From contig NZ_FNYZ01000004.1 in NCBI RefSeq assembly GCF_900109095.1, forward strand, positions 1 to 64,000: DNA of 64,000 nt. The letters are read 5' to 3'. This stretch comes from Sphingobium sp. AP50. Its GTDB lineage: Bacteria; Pseudomonadota; Alphaproteobacteria; Sphingomonadales; Sphingomonadaceae. The notes under the pieces are model-generated. The model had not been told where the DNA came from and searched no databases. It worked only from the letters and a program-made list of their open reading frames with translations. This document shows positions 46,122 to 55,662 of the stretch, piece by piece. Position 1 is the stretch's first letter; the number at the start of each line of letters is the position of its first letter. The position numbers and the translations under genes are program-made.

Positions 46122-47312
46122 TTAATCGGCAAAAGGTCGATCGATCGCCACCTGCGGCTGGGTGAACCACTGCGCGCCGCTTTCGGTGACGTGGAAATGA
46201 TCCTCCAGCCGGATGCCGAAACGCTGCGGCACTACGATCATCGGCTCATTGGAAAAACACATGCCCGGTTGCAGCGGCGTCTTGTCCCCGCGCACCAGAT
46301 AGGCCGGTTCATGGATCGACAAGCCGATGCCATGGCCAGTGCGATGCGGCAGGCCGGGCAAGCGATAGTCCGGCCCCAGCCCCGCCTTCTCCAGCACCGC
46401 CCGCGCCGCCGCATCCACGCTCTCGCAAGGCGCGCCGGGCATGACCGCATCGAATGCCGCCTGCTGCGCTTCCTTCTCCAGCGCCCAGATATCGCGCGCC
46501 TGCTGGTCCACCGCGCCGAAGGCATAGGTGCGCGTAATGTCCGAATGATAGCCCTCGATCGTGCAACCGGTATCGATCAGCACCAGTTGCCCCTCCTCCA
46601 GCGCCCGGTCGCCCGGCAGGCCATGGGGATAAGCGGTCGCCTCGCCGAACTGCACGATGCAGAAGCTGGAGCCCTTTGCCCCCAGCCGGCGATGCGCTTC
46701 ATCAATGAAGCGCGTCACTTCGCTCGCCCTGATGCCGGGGCGCAATATGCGCGCGGCGGCGGCATGCACCTGCAACGTCATGGACTTGGCTTGCTGCATC
46801 AGCGCCAGTTCGGCGGCGGACTTCACCATGCGGCATCCACTGACGACCGGCGTGGCATCGACCAGTCTGGCGCTCGTTCCCTGCCGCAACCGTTCGGCAA
46901 AATGGAAGGGCAATTCCGGATCAACCGCCACCGTCCGCACGCCAGCCTCCGACAGTGCGTCGATCACCAGCGCGACCGGATCTTCATCCTCCTGCCACGA
47001 CCGGATGTCGGCGCCGATCGCCAGATCCGCCTCCAGCGTACCGATCTCGAAATGCGGGCAGATGATGATCGGGTCACGCCCCGGCACCAGCAGCATCGCG
47101 ACCAGCCGCTCGCTCTGCCCCCATGGCACCGCCGAAAAATAGCGCAGCGACGCCCCGGCATTGACCAGCAACGCCTGCGCGCCGATGCCGTCGGTCAGCG
47201 CCTGCGCCCGCACCAGCCGGTCCAGCCGCTCCGCCACCGCGATCGGCGCGGCGCGATCGGCCCAGGGTTGCATCTGGCCCAGTTCGGCCTCGACGCTCGA
47301 TCCACCAATCAT
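46122..47312 (-). CDS. M24 family Xaa-Pro peptidase
   Basis: 396 residues from the ATG at 47312, with AAAGGA 7 bp upstream. Creatinase-like N-terminal domain (1-155) and pita-bread catalytic domain with the five metal ligands: two Asp in VLIDTGCTIEGYHSDITRTY, His in RTGHGIGLSIHEP, Glu in CFSNEPMIVV and Glu in GIRLEDHFHV. No signal peptide, so it is cytoplasmic. Such enzymes split X-Pro dipeptides or remove the residue before proline. It is convergent with the peptide transporter, and probably cleaves imported X-Pro or X-Hyp peptides. Confidence 0.9.
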   Translation of the reverse strand: MIGGSSVEAELGQMQPWADRAAPIAVAERLDRLVRAQALTDGIGAQALLVNAGASLRYFSAVPWGQSERLVAMLLVPGRDPIIICPHFEIGTLEADLAIGADIRSWQEDEDPVALVIDALSEAGVRTVAVDPELPFHFAERLRQGTSARLVDATPVVSGCRMVKSAAELALMQQAKSMTLQVHAAAARILRPGIRASEVTRFIDEAHRRLGAKGSSFCIVQFGEATAYPHGLPGDRALEEGQLVLIDTGCTIEGYHSDITRTYAFGAVDQQARDIWALEKEAQQAAFDAVMPGAPCESVDAAARAVLEKAGLGPDYRLPGLPHRTGHGIGLSIHEPAYLVRGDKTPLQPGMCFSNEPMIVVPQRFGIRLEDHFHVTESGAQWFTQPQVAIDRPFAD

Positions 47313-47484
47313 GAAATATCCTTTGCACGCGATACTATGGGCCAAATATGCGATTGCGGTCCGCGCTGGCATTGCCGCCCTATGCACCGGACGATCGCCG
47401 ACCGCATCCATCATAGACAGCCTCTATGCCGTTACCCTGCATCTTTCAATTTTCCAAAGGGGCCCGACCGCCGTAAAAATGCGT

Positions 47485-47508
47485 TCAGACCATATTTCAG
47501 ACCATATT
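47485..47508. repeat. Exact 12-bp tandem duplication before the isovaleryl-CoA dehydrogenase gene
   Basis: TCAGACCATATT occurs twice without a gap, ending just before the ribosome site GGAGAGG of the dehydrogenase. It may be a regulator site with two binding faces, or part of the leader. Confidence 0.7.
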
Positions 47509-47518
47509 GGAGAGGATG

Positions 47519-48700
47519 ATGGCTGAACTCGACTTCGCCCTGGGCGAGATGGCGGACATGATCCGTGACGCCACCCGGCGCTTCGCGCAGGACCGGATCG
47601 CACCGTTGGCCGCCGACATTGATGCGCAGGACAATTTCCCGCGCGAACTCTGGCCGGAAATGGGCGCGCTCGGCCTGCACAGTATCACCGTCGAACAGGA
47701 GCATGGCGGCCTTGGCCTCGGCTATCTCGAACATCTTGTCGCCTGTGAGGAAGTCAGCCGTGCGTCCGCCTCCATCGGCCTCAGCTATGGCGCCCATTCC
47801 AATCTGTGCGTCAACCAGATTCGCCGATGGGCTAATCCCGAACAAAAGGCGCGCTATCTGCCCGGCCTGATTTCGGGCGAGCATGTCGGCAGCCTTGCGA
47901 TGTCGGAAGCCGGTGCGGGATCGGACGTCGTGTCGATGAAGTTGCGGGCGGACCGGGTCGATGGCGGCTTTCGCTTGAACGGCACCAAATATTGGATCAC
48001 CAACGCCCCTTATGCCGACACGCTGGTCGTCTATGCCCGTACCAGCCCGGATGCCGGATCGCGCGGCATCACCGCCTTCCTCATCGAAAAGGGCTTTGCC
48101 GGCTTCTCGATCGGGCAGAAGATCGACAAGGTCGGCATGCGTGGTTCTCCCACGGCGGAACTGGTCTTCGACGACTGTTTCGTGGCGGACAGTCAGGTGA
48201 TGGGCCCGCTCAACGGCGGCGTCAAAGTGCTGATGTCGGGCCTCGACTATGAACGGGTGGTGCTGTCGGGCATCCAGATCGGCATCATGCAGGCTTGCCT
48301 GGACGTCGTGCTGCCCTATGTCCGCGAACGCCGGCAATTCGGCCGGCCGATCGGCGACTTCCAGTTGATGCAGGCGAAGGTCGCCGACATCTACGTCGCG
48401 CTCAACAGTTCGCGCGCTTATGCCTATGCCGTCGCCCGCGCTTGCGACGCCGGACAGACGACCCGTTTCGACGCGGCTGGTTGCATCCTGCTCGCTTCGG
48501 AAAATGCCGTGAAGGTCGCTGGCGAAGCCATTCAGGCGCTGGGCGGCGCGGGCTATACGAAGGACTGGCCGGTCGAACGCTATTGGCGCGACGCCAAGCT
48601 GCTGGATATCGGCGCGGGCACCAATGAAATCCGTCGCATGCTGATCGGCCGTGAACTGATCGGCGATGATGGCGCCCGCGCGAAGCAGGCCGCGTCATGA
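47519..48700 (+). CDS. liuA: isovaleryl-CoA dehydrogenase
   Basis: 393 residues from the ATG at 47519, preceded by GGAGAGG. Acyl-CoA dehydrogenase signatures: [38 protein letters not shown] and [23 protein letters not shown], with the last block [20 protein letters not shown]. The catalytic base is most likely Glu in [15 protein letters not shown], the position used by isovaleryl-CoA dehydrogenases. It oxidises isovaleryl-CoA to 3-methylcrotonyl-CoA in leucine breakdown. The next gene overlaps its stop by 4 bp. Confidence 0.92.
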   Translation: MAELDFALGEMADMIRDATRRFAQDRIAPLAADIDAQDNFPRELWPEMGALGLHSITVEQEHGGLGLGYLEHLVACEEVSRASASIGLSYGAHSNLCVNQIRRWANPEQKARYLPGLISGEHVGSLAMSEAGAGSDVVSMKLRADRVDGGFRLNGTKYWITNAPYADTLVVYARTSPDAGSRGITAFLIEKGFAGFSIGQKIDKVGMRGSPTAELVFDDCFVADSQVMGPLNGGVKVLMSGLDYERVVLSGIQIGIMQACLDVVLPYVRERRQFGRPIGDFQLMQAKVADIYVALNSSRAYAYAVARACDAGQTTRFDAAGCILLASENAVKVAGEAIQALGGAGYTKDWPVERYWRDAKLLDIGAGTNEIRRMLIGRELIGDDGARAKQAAS

Positions 48701-50310
48701 CCCGGCTCCGCAGCATGGTCGATACCGCGTCGGACAATTTCCTCGCCAACGCCACCCATAACCGCGCGCTGGCCCAGGACCTGCGGGACAGGATAACCAC
48801 CAGCGCGCTGGGCGGTTCGGAACAGCATCGGGCCCGGCATGTCGCACGCGGAAAGCTGTTGCCGCGCGACCGGATCGAACGACTGCTCGATCCCGCTTCT
48901 CCCTTTCTGGAAGTCGGCGCGCTGGCGGCGAACGGCATGTATGGTGCTGCGGACGGACAACGGGACGGCGCGCCGGGCGCCGGCATGATCGCGGGCATCG
49001 GCCGGATCGCCGGCCGCGAATGCATGATCGCGGCCAATGATCCGACGGTGAAGGGCGGCGCCTATTTCCCGATGACGGTGAAGAAGCATCTGCGCGCGCA
49101 GGAAATCGCCCGCGAGAACCGGTTGCCCTGCATCTATCTGGTCGATTCCGGCGGCGCGAACCTGCCCCATCAGGCCGACGTCTTTCCCGACCGCGATCAT
49201 TTCGGCCGCATCTTCTTCAATCAGGCGCAGATGTCGGCCGAAGGCATAGCGCAGATCGCTTGTGTCATGGGCAGTTGCACCGCCGGTGGCGCCTATGTCC
49301 CGGCCATGTCCGATGAAACTGTAATCGTGCGCAATCAGGGCACGATCTTCCTGGCCGGTCCGCCGCTGGTACAGGCGGCCACCGGCGAAATCATTTCGGC
49401 CGAGGAACTGGGCGGGGCGGACACCCACGCCCGCAAATCCGGCGTGGTCGATCATGTCGCGGAAAATGACGAGCATGCCCTGCTGATCGTGCGCGATATC
49501 GTGGCGACCCTCAATCGCCCCAAGGCGGTGGATATCGACATCACTGCCCCCCGCCCCCCGCTGCACGACCCGCAGGAACTCTATGGCATCATCCCGCAGG
49601 ATGTCCGGGCGCCCTATGATGTCCATGACGTGATCGCCCGCATCGTCGACGGGTCCGAATTCCATGCCTTCAAGCCGCTATACGGCACGACTCTGGTCTG
49701 CGGCTTCGCCCGCATCTGGGGCATGCCGGTGGCGATCCTCGCCAATAATGGTGTGCTCTTCTCCGAAAGCGCGCTCAAGGGCGCGCATTTCATCGAACTG
49801 GCCTGCCAGCGTCGGGTGCCGCTGCTGTTTCTTCAGAATATTTCGGGCTTCATGGTCGGCGGCAAATATGAAGCCGAAGGGATCGCCAAAAATGGCGCCA
49901 AGCTCGTCACCGCCGTCGCCACCGCCTCCGTGCCCAAGATCACCGTGCTGATCGGCGGCAGCTTTGGCGCGGGCAATTATGGCATGTGCGGCCGCGCCTA
50001 TTCCCCCCGCTTTCTTTTCACATGGCCCAATGCCCGGATTTCGGTGATGGGTGGCGAACAGGCGGCCAGCGTGCTGGCAACCGTGCATCGCGACGCCGCG
50101 ACATGGAACGCGGAGGAAGCGGAAGCCTTCAAGGCGCCGATCCGCCAGAAATATGAGGATGAAGGAAATCCTTATCATGCCACGGCGCGACTGTGGGATG
50201 ATGGCATTATCGACCCGGTACAGACTCGCGACATTCTGGGCCTCGCCTTTTCCGCAACGCTGAACGCGCCCATTCCCCAGACGCCGAAATTCGGCCTTTT
50301 CCGGATGTGA
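48697..50310 (+). CDS. liuB: 3-methylcrotonyl-CoA carboxylase beta subunit (carboxyltransferase)
   Basis: 537 residues, the usual MCC-beta length. Crotonase-like carboxyltransferase halves: [60 protein letters not shown] and [20 protein letters not shown], then [20 protein letters not shown] and [20 protein letters not shown]. It transfers carboxyl from biotin to 3-methylcrotonyl-CoA. It lies between liuA and the biotin-carrying alpha subunit gene. Confidence 0.94.
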   Translation: MTRLRSMVDTASDNFLANATHNRALAQDLRDRITTSALGGSEQHRARHVARGKLLPRDRIERLLDPASPFLEVGALAANGMYGAADGQRDGAPGAGMIAGIGRIAGRECMIAANDPTVKGGAYFPMTVKKHLRAQEIARENRLPCIYLVDSGGANLPHQADVFPDRDHFGRIFFNQAQMSAEGIAQIACVMGSCTAGGAYVPAMSDETVIVRNQGTIFLAGPPLVQAATGEIISAEELGGADTHARKSGVVDHVAENDEHALLIVRDIVATLNRPKAVDIDITAPRPPLHDPQELYGIIPQDVRAPYDVHDVIARIVDGSEFHAFKPLYGTTLVCGFARIWGMPVAILANNGVLFSESALKGAHFIELACQRRVPLLFLQNISGFMVGGKYEAEGIAKNGAKLVTAVATASVPKITVLIGGSFGAGNYGMCGRAYSPRFLFTWPNARISVMGGEQAASVLATVHRDAATWNAEEAEAFKAPIRQKYEDEGNPYHATARLWDDGIIDPVQTRDILGLAFSATLNAPIPQTPKFGLFRM

Positions 50311-50313
50311 TCG

Positions 50314-52185
50314 ATGGATAGCGCACCTCCCATGATGGAAAGCCTGCTGATCGCCAACCGGGGCGAGATCGCCCGCCGCATCATCCGGACAGCCCGGCGC
50401 ATGGGCATCCGCACCATCGCGGTCCATTCCGATGTCGATGCGACCATGCCCTTCGTGCGCGAAGCGGACGAAGCGATCGCCATTGGCGGCGCATCAGCCG
50501 CCGACAGCTATCTGCGCCAGGACCGGCTGATCGAGGCGGCACGGAGCAGCGGTGCCGCTGCCATCCATCCGGGCTACGGATTTCTGTCGGAAAATGCCGA
50601 TTTTGCCGAAGCCGTCATGGCGGCGGGCCTGATCTGGGTCGGCGCCCCGCCCGCCAGCATCCGCGCCATGGGCCTGAAGGATGCCGCAAAGCAGCGCATG
50701 ATCGCCGCCGGCGTCCCCGTCACACCCGGATATCTGGGCGCCAACCAGTCGCCCGACCATTTGCGATCGGAAGCGGATGCCATCGGCTATCCCGTCCTGA
50801 TCAAGGCCGTGGCCGGCGGCGGTGGCAAGGGTATGCGCCGGGTCGACGCCGCCGCCGACTTTGCGGACATGCTGGAAAGCTGCAAACGGGAAGCGGCGAC
50901 CTCCTTCGGCGACGATCGTGTCCTCATCGAAAAATATATTCTCTCGCCCCGCCATATTGAGGTTCAGGTCTTTGGCGACAGCCACGGATCGGTCGTCCAT
51001 CTGTTCGAACGCGACTGTTCGCTGCAACGCCGCCATCAGAAGGTGATCGAGGAAGCGCCCGCTCCCGGCATGGATGCCCCGACGCGCGCGGCCCTCTGCG
51101 ACGCAGCGGTCCGTGCCGCCCGGGCCGTCGACTATGTCGGCGCCGGCACGATCGAATTCATCGCCGACGGATCGGAAGGGCTGCGCGCCGATCGCATCTG
51201 GTTCATGGAAATGAACACCCGGCTTCAGGTCGAACATCCGGTGACGGAGGCGATCACGGGCCAGGATCTGGTCGAATGGCAGTTGCGCGTTGCCAGCGGT
51301 CAGCCCCTGCCCAGACGACAGGAGGAACTGTCGATCCACGGCTGGGCGATGGAGGCGCGGCTCTATGCCGAAAATCCCGCAACCGGCTTCCTACCCTCGA
51401 CCGGCCCGCTCGAACGATTGCGCTTTCCCGCCGATGCCCGGGTCGACAGCGGGGTCGAGGAAGGCGGCGAAGTCACCCCCTATTATGACCCGATGATCGC
51501 GAAGCTGATCGTGCATGGCGCAACGCGTAGTGAGGCTGCCGCCCGGCTGGCGCGGGCCGCCTGCGATGTGCAGGTCTGGCCGGTACGCACCAACGCTGCG
51601 TTTCTGTCCCTCGCCGCCGCCCATCGTGACTTTGTGGCGGGCCATGTCGACACCGGCTTCATCGATCGGCACGCGGGGCAGTTGATCCCTTCACCCAATC
51701 CGTCACCCGCAATCCTCGCCGCCGCCGCCGCCGCCATCCTGCCCGTTTCGACCGGCGATCCATGGGACAGCCTGCCCGGCTTCCGCGCCAACGCCATCCC
51801 TGTCCGGCAGGTCGAAGTGGAGGTGGCAGGCAAGCCCTACATCGTGACGCCGGACCAGACCGTCCCTGCCACAAGCGCCAACGGCGTCCTGTTCCTTGAT
51901 GGAGAAGCCTGGCCCTTCGGTCCACGGCGCGCGGATCATGTCGATGGTGCCGATGCGGGCGACGGCGCCATCCTCTCCCCGATGCCGGGCCGCATCATCG
52001 CCGTGCTGGTGGAACAGGGGCAACAGGTCGCCAAAGGCCAGAAGCTGCTGGTGATGGAAGCCATGAAAATGGAACAGTCCCTGCTCGCGCCCTTCGACGG
52101 CATCGTCGCGGACCTCAAGGCATCGACCGGCGCGCAGGTGTCCGAAGGCGCGCTGCTGGCGCGCATCGATCAGGGAGAAGGCTGA
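50314..52185 (+). CDS. liuD: 3-methylcrotonyl-CoA carboxylase alpha subunit (biotin carboxylase and carrier)
   Basis: 623 residues. Biotin carboxylase domain (about 9-450): SLLIANRGEIARRIIRTARR, ATP loop KAVAGGGGKGMRRV, EKYILSPRHIEVQVFGD and MNTRLQVEHPVTEAITGQDL. Then a linker domain and a biotinyl domain with the carrier Lys585 in LVMEAMKMEQSLLAPFDG. It is slightly short compared with many MCC-alpha, mainly in the linker. The stop is shared with the next start (TGATG). Confidence 0.93.
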   Translation: MDSAPPMMESLLIANRGEIARRIIRTARRMGIRTIAVHSDVDATMPFVREADEAIAIGGASAADSYLRQDRLIEAARSSGAAAIHPGYGFLSENADFAEAVMAAGLIWVGAPPASIRAMGLKDAAKQRMIAAGVPVTPGYLGANQSPDHLRSEADAIGYPVLIKAVAGGGGKGMRRVDAAADFADMLESCKREAATSFGDDRVLIEKYILSPRHIEVQVFGDSHGSVVHLFERDCSLQRRHQKVIEEAPAPGMDAPTRAALCDAAVRAARAVDYVGAGTIEFIADGSEGLRADRIWFMEMNTRLQVEHPVTEAITGQDLVEWQLRVASGQPLPRRQEELSIHGWAMEARLYAENPATGFLPSTGPLERLRFPADARVDSGVEEGGEVTPYYDPMIAKLIVHGATRSEAAARLARAACDVQVWPVRTNAAFLSLAAAHRDFVAGHVDTGFIDRHAGQLIPSPNPSPAILAAAAAAILPVSTGDPWDSLPGFRANAIPVRQVEVEVAGKPYIVTPDQTVPATSANGVLFLDGEAWPFGPRRADHVDGADAGDGAILSPMPGRIIAVLVEQGQQVAKGQKLLVMEAMKMEQSLLAPFDGIVADLKASTGAQVSEGALLARIDQGEG

Positions 52186-52637
52186 TGGCCGGACGTCATT
52201 ATGATGAATGGCAGATCGGCGATGCGATCGTCCACGACATCCGCCGCACCGTGACCGAGACGGACAATCTGCTCTTTTCGGTCATGACGCATAATCCCCA
52301 GCCGCTGCATATCGATGCCGAAGCGGCCAAAGCGTCCGAATTCGGCCAGATCCTCGTCAATGGCACCTTCACCTTCTCCCTGATGATCGGGCTGACCATA
52401 GCGGATACGACGCTCGGCACGCTGATCGCCAATCTGGGCTATGACAGACTGGTGATGCCAAAACCGGTCTTTCTGGGCGATACGCTGCGCGCCGAAACGC
52501 AGGTGCATGACCTGCGCGACAGCCGATCACGGCCGGGATCAGGCATCGTCACTTTCGCCCACCAACTCCGCAACCAGCGGGACGAGATCGTCTGCCATTG
52601 CCTGCGCATGGCCCTGCTCACGGGATCGGGCGCTTGA
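52185..52637 (+). CDS. MaoC-family hot-dog hydratase (candidate 3-methylglutaconyl-CoA hydratase)
   Basis: 150 residues. The (R)-hydratase pattern is visible: VTETDNLLFSVMTHNPQPLH with Asp and His, IDAEAAKASEFGQILVNGTF, and KPVFLGDTLRAETQVHDLRD. It occupies the place normally held by the crotonase-family 3-methylglutaconyl-CoA hydratase LiuC. In other pathways, MaoC-type enzymes hydrate mesaconyl-CoA or itaconyl-CoA, so hydration of a branched dicarboxylyl-CoA is plausible. The specific reaction is inferred. Confidence 0.82.
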   Translation: MAGRHYDEWQIGDAIVHDIRRTVTETDNLLFSVMTHNPQPLHIDAEAAKASEFGQILVNGTFTFSLMIGLTIADTTLGTLIANLGYDRLVMPKPVFLGDTLRAETQVHDLRDSRSRPGSGIVTFAHQLRNQRDEIVCHCLRMALLTGSGA

Positions 52638-53485
52638 GGCTGCGCTCCCTGCTCTTCGTACCGGGCGACAGGCCCGACCGGTTCGATCGAGCAGCCGCCA
52701 GCGGCGCCGACGCGCTGATCCTCGATCTGGAGGATTCAGTCGCGGCATCGGCGAAGGCGGCCGCGCGGGCAGCGGTGGTAGAGCGGTTGCTCGCGCCGCG
52801 CGGTGAGGTGCGGCTGTTCGTGCGGATCAATCCGCTTGATACCCCGTTGGAGGAGCAGGACCTAGCCGCGCTGGCGGGGTTGTCGCCGGACGCCATTCTC
52901 CTGCCCAAGGCGGAAGGCGCCGTCAGCGTGCACAGGCTGGCCCAATGCCTCGCCGCATCGCAAATCGACGCGCCCATCCTGCCGATCGCGACCGAAACGC
53001 CAGCGGCGATATTCCAGCTGGGCAGCTATGCCCTAGCCCATGCCCACCTTATCGGCCTCACTTGGGGCGCGGAAGATCTTCCCGCAGCGATAGGCGCCGC
53101 GTCCAGCCGGGAGGAGGATGGGCGCTACACACCGCCCTATGAGATGGTCCGGTCGCTAACCCTGTTCGGGGCGCATGCCGCCGGCGTTCCCGCGATCGAG
53201 ACTGTCTATCCGGCGCTGCGCGACCGGGACGGCCTCAACGCCTATGCGCGCCGTGCGGCCCGCGATGGTTTCACCGGCATGATGGCGATCCATCCTGATC
53301 AGATAGCGATCATCAACGCCGCCTTCACGCCCGATGCGGATCAGATCGCTCAGGCCCGACGCATCGTCACGGCCTTCGCAGCAGCACCGGGCGCAGGCGC
53401 GCTTCAGGTCGATGGCCGCATGGTCGACGCACCACATCTCAAGCAAGCCCGTCATCTTCTCGACCGGGCCGGCTATCCGGCCTGA
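52634..53485 (+). CDS. CitE-like CoA ester lyase (HpcH/HpaI family)
   Basis: 283 residues from TTG 52634, giving a TTGA overlap with the MaoC stop; a TTG at 52598 inside the MaoC gene is less likely. TIM-barrel motifs: RSLLFVPGDRPDRFDRAAAS, ADALILDLEDSVAASAKAAA (Mg site), RLFVRINPLDTP, AILLPKAEG, LPIATETPAAIFQ and TWGAEDLPAAIGA. Relatives split malyl-CoA, citramalyl-CoA or citryl-CoA. Here it may cleave HMG-CoA to acetyl-CoA and acetoacetate in place of LiuE; that is an inference from position. Confidence 0.85.
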   Translation: MRLRSLLFVPGDRPDRFDRAAASGADALILDLEDSVAASAKAAARAAVVERLLAPRGEVRLFVRINPLDTPLEEQDLAALAGLSPDAILLPKAEGAVSVHRLAQCLAASQIDAPILPIATETPAAIFQLGSYALAHAHLIGLTWGAEDLPAAIGAASSREEDGRYTPPYEMVRSLTLFGAHAAGVPAIETVYPALRDRDGLNAYARRAARDGFTGMMAIHPDQIAIINAAFTPDADQIAQARRIVTAFAAAPGAGALQVDGRMVDAPHLKQARHLLDRAGYPA

Positions 53486-53489
53486 CCCG

Positions 53490-54719
53490 TCATCCGTTCC
53501 CCGCATAGCGGGTCAGATCAAACGGCGCGACCGACACGGCCGGTTCCGCTCCCGTCACCAGCCCCGTCATCAGCCGCGCGGTGATCGGCGCCAATGTCAG
53601 CCCCAGATGCTGATGCCCGAAAGCGTAGAAGAGATTGTCCGCCTTTTGCGAGCGCCCGATCGCGGGCAGATAGTCGGGCAGCGTCGGCCGACAACCCATC
53701 CAGCGCGTGAATGGCCCACGCATCGGCAAGCCCAGTTCGGCGACATGCCCTTCCAGCCTCTCCCATTTGCGCGGATCGGCCTGCGCGTCGATCCGGCCCA
53801 GTTCCACGAAACTCGCGGCCTGCACGCTGTTCCGGTACCGCGTAACGATCATCGATCGCTCTTCATAGACGATCGGCGGCATTTCAGCGGGCCAGTCCGC
53901 GGCATCGGCGCGAATATGATAGCCCCGCTCGGCAATCATCGGCACCTTGTGCTCCACAGCCTCCATCAGCGCGCGGGAATGAACACCGGCACAGACCAGA
54001 ATGCGATCCGCCTCCACACCCGGCACCTCGATCCGTCGCCCCGATCGACGCATGGTCGCCCGCCGCCCGACAATTTCACCGCCCTGCGCCAGGAAGGCGG
54101 TGCGCAAAGCCTGACGCAACAGCACCAGATCGGCAATCTGCCCACTCCCCGAAAAGCGGATCGCTCCCGCGATCGGCTGCGCACCCAGTTGCGACAATCC
54201 CGCCAACTCTGCCTGCGACACATCATGCACGCGGGCGATGCCGGTATCGGCGGCTTCCCAGCCCTTACGCCCTGCCGCCGCGGCATCCGCTCCATGCCAG
54301 ACCACATAATGGCCTTCCTGCCGCACCATATCCGGCGCGCCGATCCGGGTCGCCAGGTCGGTCCAGGCCGGCATCGCCTGTTCGAGCAGTCCGCGCAGCA
54401 CATCGCTGCCATGGCGGAACTGCGCAGGCCGCGCCGCTGCCATCAACCGCAGGCCGAAGGGCAGCCAGGCCCCGATCGCCGACAAAGGGAAGTCCAGCGC
54501 CCCGCCCCACGCGAACAGCCGACCCGGCACGCTGCGCAACAGCGAAAGAGACGCCAGCGGCGCAACCTGCTCCACCGCGATATGGCCGGCATTGCCCCAG
54601 GATGCAGCCTGCCCATCGGCATCGTCGTCGACCAGTACAACCGCCTGCCCGGCATCCAGCAATGCGATGCCCGTGGAAAGCCCCACAACACCACCGCCGA
54701 TTATCGCTATGCGCCCCAC
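53490..54719 (-). CDS. DadA-family FAD oxidoreductase, probable cis-4-hydroxy-D-proline dehydrogenase
   Basis: 409 residues. The FAD-binding start RIAIIGGGVVGLSTGIALLD (GxGxxG) is followed by AASWGNAGHIAVEQVAPL. The end GCRPTLPDYLPAIGRS with FYAFGHQHLGLTLAPITARL is the D-amino acid dehydrogenase signature. It oxidises a D-amino acid to the imino acid, passing electrons to the respiratory chain. It carries the same operator upstream as the epimerase operon 29 kb away, so cis-4-hydroxy-D-proline is the likely substrate. Confidence 0.86.
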   Translation of the reverse strand: MGRIAIIGGGVVGLSTGIALLDAGQAVVLVDDDADGQAASWGNAGHIAVEQVAPLASLSLLRSVPGRLFAWGGALDFPLSAIGAWLPFGLRLMAAARPAQFRHGSDVLRGLLEQAMPAWTDLATRIGAPDMVRQEGHYVVWHGADAAAAGRKGWEAADTGIARVHDVSQAELAGLSQLGAQPIAGAIRFSGSGQIADLVLLRQALRTAFLAQGGEIVGRRATMRRSGRRIEVPGVEADRILVCAGVHSRALMEAVEHKVPMIAERGYHIRADAADWPAEMPPIVYEERSMIVTRYRNSVQAASFVELGRIDAQADPRKWERLEGHVAELGLPMRGPFTRWMGCRPTLPDYLPAIGRSQKADNLFYAFGHQHLGLTLAPITARLMTGLVTGAEPAVSVAPFDLTRYAGNG

Positions 54720-54745
54720 AAAAACTCCATTGCATCGGCCTGTTA

Positions 54746-54761
54746 ATATCGTATACGTTAT
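54746..54761 (-). promoter_or_regulatory. Operator E before the DadA-family oxidoreductase gene
   Basis: AATATCGTATACGTTATA matches operator A at 14 of the first 14 bases and keeps the core CGTATACG with one mismatched pair outside it. It lies 27 bp before the start codon at 54719, the same range as sites A-C. Confidence 0.75.
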
Positions 54762-54922
54762 ATCAACAGAGCAGATAACGCATCAGGTTCCGTCCGACAA
54801 TGATTGATTTTCACCCCTCCAGGCAATGGCAACCGGTTCGCCGGTCCCTTGGCATTGGGGCGATGACAATATTGGACAGACTTACAACAAACACGCTTTT
54901 GCAGTGCAATAGGCGATTATCT

Positions 54923-54934
54923 ACCATATACGGT
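54923..54934. promoter_or_regulatory. Possible autoregulatory site of the downstream GntR gene
   Basis: ACCATATACGGT is a 12-bp inverted repeat with one mismatched pair, 54 bp before the GntR start. Its sequence differs from the AATATCGTATACGATATT group, consistent with a different regulator. Confidence 0.4.
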
Positions 54935-54987
54935 CGAGTTGCGACGCATTTGTCCCGCGTCGCAGCGCTCTATATGGAGAGATATAG

Positions 54988-55644
54988 GTGACCATTGTCG
55001 TCCGCACCCTTGCCGAACGTATATTCGAGGTGATCCGGGAACGGATCGTCGAAGGGAAACTGCCTGATCGCGAGCCTGTTCGTCAGGATGCGCTGGCCGC
55101 CGAACTGGGCGTCAGCAAAATTCCGTTGCGTGAAGCATTGGCGCGACTGGAGCATGAAGGGTTGCTGACCAGCCAGGCCAATCGTGGCTGGTTCGTGCGG
55201 CCCATGTCGGCCGATCAGGCGGAGGAAATCTATCTGCTGCGCCTTGCCACCGAACCGGTTGCCGCCGCCTTCTCCTGCGGCCGCGCAACGGACGAGGACA
55301 AGCAGGCAGCGATCAAGGCCTTCGAACGGCTGGATGCCGCGGCGCATGACAATCTGAACGACGTCGCCGTACGCAATCGCGAATTTCATGTCGCGCTGGT
55401 GCGGCCGGGCGGTCGCCTGCTGACCACCCAGTTGGTCGAACGCCTCGAAGTGCTAGCCGAACGCTATGTGCTGGCCCATCTCGCCCCGGCGGGACGCGGC
55501 GACCGCGCGCATGAGGAGCATCAGGCGCTGCTCGACGCCTGGCTCGCGGCCGATGCGGACACGGTGCAGTCGCTGCTGACACAGCATATCGCCAGTACAC
55601 TCGACGATCTTCGCGCGCATTTCGCCGCCAGCCACACGCAATGA
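54988..55644 (+). CDS. GntR-family regulator with FCD domain
   Basis: 218 residues from a GTG at 54988, with GGAGA 7 bp upstream. Winged helix (about 7-72): RIFEVIRERIVEGKLPDREP and ELGVSKIPLREALARLEHEG, with LTSQANRGWFV as the wing. FCD domain (about 78-210) with LLRLATEPVAAAFSCG, NREFHVALVRPGG and AHEEHQALLDAWLA. It precedes the amino-acid permease by 18 bp, so it likely controls permease uptake or the flanking oxidoreductase. It is a second candidate for the palindromic regulon. Confidence 0.88.
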   Translation: MTIVVRTLAERIFEVIRERIVEGKLPDREPVRQDALAAELGVSKIPLREALARLEHEGLLTSQANRGWFVRPMSADQAEEIYLLRLATEPVAAAFSCGRATDEDKQAAIKAFERLDAAAHDNLNDVAVRNREFHVALVRPGGRLLTTQLVERLEVLAERYVLAHLAPAGRGDRAHEEHQALLDAWLAADADTVQSLLTQHIASTLDDLRAHFAASHTQ

Positions 55645-55662
55645 TTCGATAAAGGGGACTTC

